DNA from: Desulfobacterales bacterium
GTDB taxonomy: Bacteria; Desulfobacterota; Desulfobacteria; Desulfobacterales; RPRI01
Length of the DNA stretch: 16,070 bases
NCBI GenBank assembly: GCA_030689795.1
Contig: JAUYEO010000014.1
Coordinates: 1 to 16,070 of the forward strand
Direction: 5' to 3'
Position numbers and translations under genes: made by a program. The notes under the pieces are model-generated. The model did not search any database. It worked only from the letters and a program-made list of their open reading frames with translations, and was not told where the DNA came from. Positions within the stretch are counted from its first letter, which is position 1. Each line of letters begins with the position of its first letter. Shown in pieces: positions 14,129 through 16,070 of the stretch.

Positions 14129-16070
14129 TCAGTGACCATACACCAGACTCGGCAACCATAACCCGATCGCCGGAAACATATACAGCAGGAATATAGCAAG
14201 CACCTGGATTGCCATGAACGGCATCATTCCCAGGAATATCTGGTTGAGGGTCACGTGTGGCGGAGCTACGCCCTTGAGATAAAATGCCGCCATCGCCACC
14301 GGGGGCGACAGGAACGCCGTCTGCAGGTTAAGCGCAACCAGCAGGCCGAAGAAGAGCGGATCGATATTAAAATGCGTCAGCAGCGGGAGAAAGATCGGCA
14401 TAAAGATCACAATGATCTCGGTCCATTCCAGAGGCCAGCCGAGCAGGAAGATGACAATCTGGGCGAGGAGCATGAATTGTACGGGCGACATGTCAAGCGA
14501 TTTCACCCATACATTGATGATCTCCTGACCGCCCAAGAGCGCGAACGCCCCGGCGAAAATGCCTGAACCAACGAACAGCCAGCACACCATTGCGCTGGTT
14601 TTGGCAGTGAGAAAGACTGCTTCCTTGAGCATCGTCATATTAAATCGCCCGTAAGCAGCCGCAAGGAACATGCCTCCGAACGAACCCATCGCTGCTGCTT
14701 CGGTAGGTGTCGCAAGCCCCATAATAATGGAACCGAGCACTCCGAGGATCAGGAATGCCAGCGGGAAGAACGATCCCAACAGCATCTTGAAAATCTCTAG
14801 TCGGACAAAGCTGAATATCGCATAAAAAACCGCAAGTCCCGCAAGGCAAATGGCCAGAGCGATCCAATAGCTTGTCGGGGCTGGCAGGCGCTCGGCAGGC
14901 GCAGGCGCGGCGACCGTTGCAGGCGCTGCCGGGGGCGGCACAGCCGTCTCGGCAGGCGGTTGCGGGGTTTCCACATCAGTGCCTGCCGTAACCGGAGTCT
15001 CCTGGCTGCCTTCGGCCGGGGGTTCCTGCAGACCACCCTGCTCTTCCGGTTCCTGCAAGCCTCCTGCCTGAGTTTCGACTATATCGGTCGTATCCATGGA
15101 GCCCATTTCCTGCAAGCCGGTCGTATCCACCACTTTCGGTGCCGTCACGAAAAGATAGATGGAGCCCATAAGCAGCGCGGCCGCCAGAAAAGGCAGAAGT
15201 GCAATAAAAAGGTGCCTGAGCAGCGTGGGCATAGGAATGTCGGCATTGCGATTGCCCTTGATCGCGCCGATCAGCCCCACCAGGACGTTATTGCTCCCAG
15301 CCCTGGTAATCACTTCCGCGAATTTGGGAAGCGGCACGTACTTGTCTTCTTCGGAGAGCGGCGGCGCGACGCGGGGTTTGATCTTTGCGTAGACGATGAT
15401 ATAGCCGACGTATAATCCCGCCAGCATGATGCCTGGGAAGAATGCCCCGGCATAAAGCTGCATCACAGATACACCGGCTGTGGCGCCATAGAGGATCAGA
15501 AGCACCGACGGCGGGATCAGGATGCCGAGGGTGCCGCCCGCGGTCACGGCGCCCGCCGCCAGCCGGGTGTTATATCCAGCCTTGAGCATCGCCGGAAAGG
15601 CGAGCAGGCCCATCAGCGTTACTACCGCGCCGATGATGCCGGTTGCGGTGGCGAAGATTGCACAGGTCACGATCGTTGCCACGGCCAGCGATCCGGGTAT
15701 GCGCGCGGTCGCAAGATGCAGGCTCTTGAACAGAGCTTGTATCAGATTGGCACGCTCCACCAGGTACCCCATGAAGACAAACAGGGGAACGGAGATTAAA
15801 ACGTCGTTGTTCATGACCCAATAGGCGCGCTGGACCATCAAATCGAGCGTCTGTTGCACTGCCGTTGCTGGGTTTGCGCTGTAATAGGCAAACCAGGCGA
15901 ACATCGTGCCCATGCCCATCAGCGTAAAGGCGGTGGGAAAGCCGAGCATGATCGCCACGACAATCAGCGCCAGCATCAAAAGACCCAGGTGGCCGTTGGT
16001 CATCTGCTCCGGCGACGGCATCATTACGAACAAAGCAATCACGACCGCGGCCATGATCGAGAGTCCGAAC
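14129..16070 (-). CDS. dctM: TRAP transporter large permease (DctM-like), with soluble insert; 5' end off window
   Basis: This is the large membrane subunit of a tripartite ATP-independent periplasmic transporter. It would use an ion gradient and a periplasmic binding protein to import a carboxylate-type substrate. The frame is open to the window edge. ATG 16052-16054 gives 641 residues and ATG 16001-16003 gives 624, starting where DctM proteins usually begin (MTNGHLGLLM). Neither has a strong ribosome site, so an upstream start or fusion is possible. Family motifs are GGTLGILIPPSVLLILYG (173-190) and GLATPTEAAAMGS (446-458), with many hydrophobic helices. Typical DctM proteins have about 425 residues. 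The excess is mostly one Pro/Glu/Gln-rich segment (residues about 303-395, with three GLQE motifs) and an added helix (396-418), inserted ahead of the ATPTEAA half. The binding protein and small permease are expected beyond the right edge. The hydroxyacid dehydrogenase gene follows after 38 bp. Confidence 0.9.
   Translation of the reverse strand, partial: FGLSIMAAVVIALFVMMPSPEQMTNGHLGLLMLALIVVAIMLGFPTAFTLMGMGTMFAWFAYYSANPATAVQQTLDLMVQRAYWVMNNDVLISVPLFVFMGYLVERANLIQALFKSLHLATARIPGSLAVATIVTCAIFATATGIIGAVVTLMGLLAFPAMLKAGYNTRLAAGAVTAGGTLGILIPPSVLLILYGATAGVSVMQLYAGAFFPGIMLAGLYVGYIIVYAKIKPRVAPPLSEEDKYVPLPKFAEVITRAGSNNVLVGLIGAIKGNRNADIPMPTLLRHLFIALLPFLAAALLMGSIYLFVTAPKVVDTTGLQEMGSMDTTDIVETQAGGLQEPEEQGGLQEPPAEGSQETPVTAGTDVETPQPPAETAVPPPAAPATVAAPAPAERLPAPTSYWIALAICLAGLAVFYAIFSFVRLEIFKMLLGSFFPLAFLILGVLGSIIMGLATPTEAAAMGSFGGMFLAAAYGRFNMTMLKEAVFLTAKTSAMVCWLFVGSGIFAGAFALLGGQEIINVWVKSLDMSPVQFMLLAQIVIFLLGWPLEWTEIIVIFMPIFLPLLTHFNIDPLFFGLLVALNLQTAFLSPPVAMAAFYLKGVAPPHVTLNQIFLGMMPFMAIQVLAIFLLYMFPAIGLWLPSLVYGH

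Noticed and set aside
1..16070. CRISPR array, tRNA, rRNA, riboswitch, or defence/toxin system
   Set aside because: I looked for regular spaced repeats, RNA gene hallmarks and defence-type domains on both strands and found none that could be supported.

Overview
The window looks like part of the chromosome of an anaerobic, probably sulfate-reducing or related bacterium of the Desulfobacterota (former Deltaproteobacteria). This is an inference. It rests on an oxygen-sensitive class I [4Fe-4S] fumarase, a single-chain pyruvate:ferredoxin oxidoreductase (PFOR) whose key residues line up with the Desulfovibrio africanus enzyme, and a GlcD/GlcF-type flavin/iron-sulfur 2-hydroxyacid dehydrogenase near it. 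That grouping recalls the lactate/pyruvate oxidation gene sets of sulfate reducers.

Left part (1 to about 9590, moderate G+C with AT-rich intergenic regions). In order it holds the C-terminal part of a class I fumarase (+); a convergent glcD-glcF pair (-); a small universal stress protein (+); PFOR (+); and an AI-2E family membrane protein (-). PFOR and the AI-2E gene converge on a strong hairpin that should terminate transcription in both directions. The stress-protein gene is flanked by two copies of a 25-nt direct repeat. A decayed GxxExxY-type mobile cassette with inverted GGACGCAGAT ends lies directly upstream of the PFOR gene.

Right part (about 9600 to 16070, visibly G+C-richer with G/C-ending codons). 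It holds a malate synthase A-family gene (+), then a leftward cluster read from the right edge: a TRAP transporter large permease (open at the window edge), a D-2-hydroxyacid dehydrogenase with a one-base frameshift, and an amidase-signature hydrolase. The cluster is tightly spaced (38 and 27 bp gaps) and looks like an uptake-and-catabolism operon for a carboxylate or amide substrate. The composition change at about 9590 suggests horizontal acquisition, a rearrangement, or an assembly join. A 44-codon coding-like fragment without a start lies just left of it.

Metabolically, much of the window concerns C2-C4 acids. GlcDF would oxidise glycolate (or D-lactate), malate synthase would join glyoxylate and acetyl-CoA, fumarase interconverts malate and fumarate, PFOR makes acetyl-CoA, and the frameshifted dehydrogenase resembles glyoxylate reductases. 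A glyoxylate link is attractive but unproven, since these genes are not one operon. I see no CRISPR array, rRNA, tRNA or intact insertion sequence, and nothing that can be called a new system with confidence. The best leads are the GxxExxY relic, the composition junction, the enlarged malate synthase and the insert in the TRAP permease.
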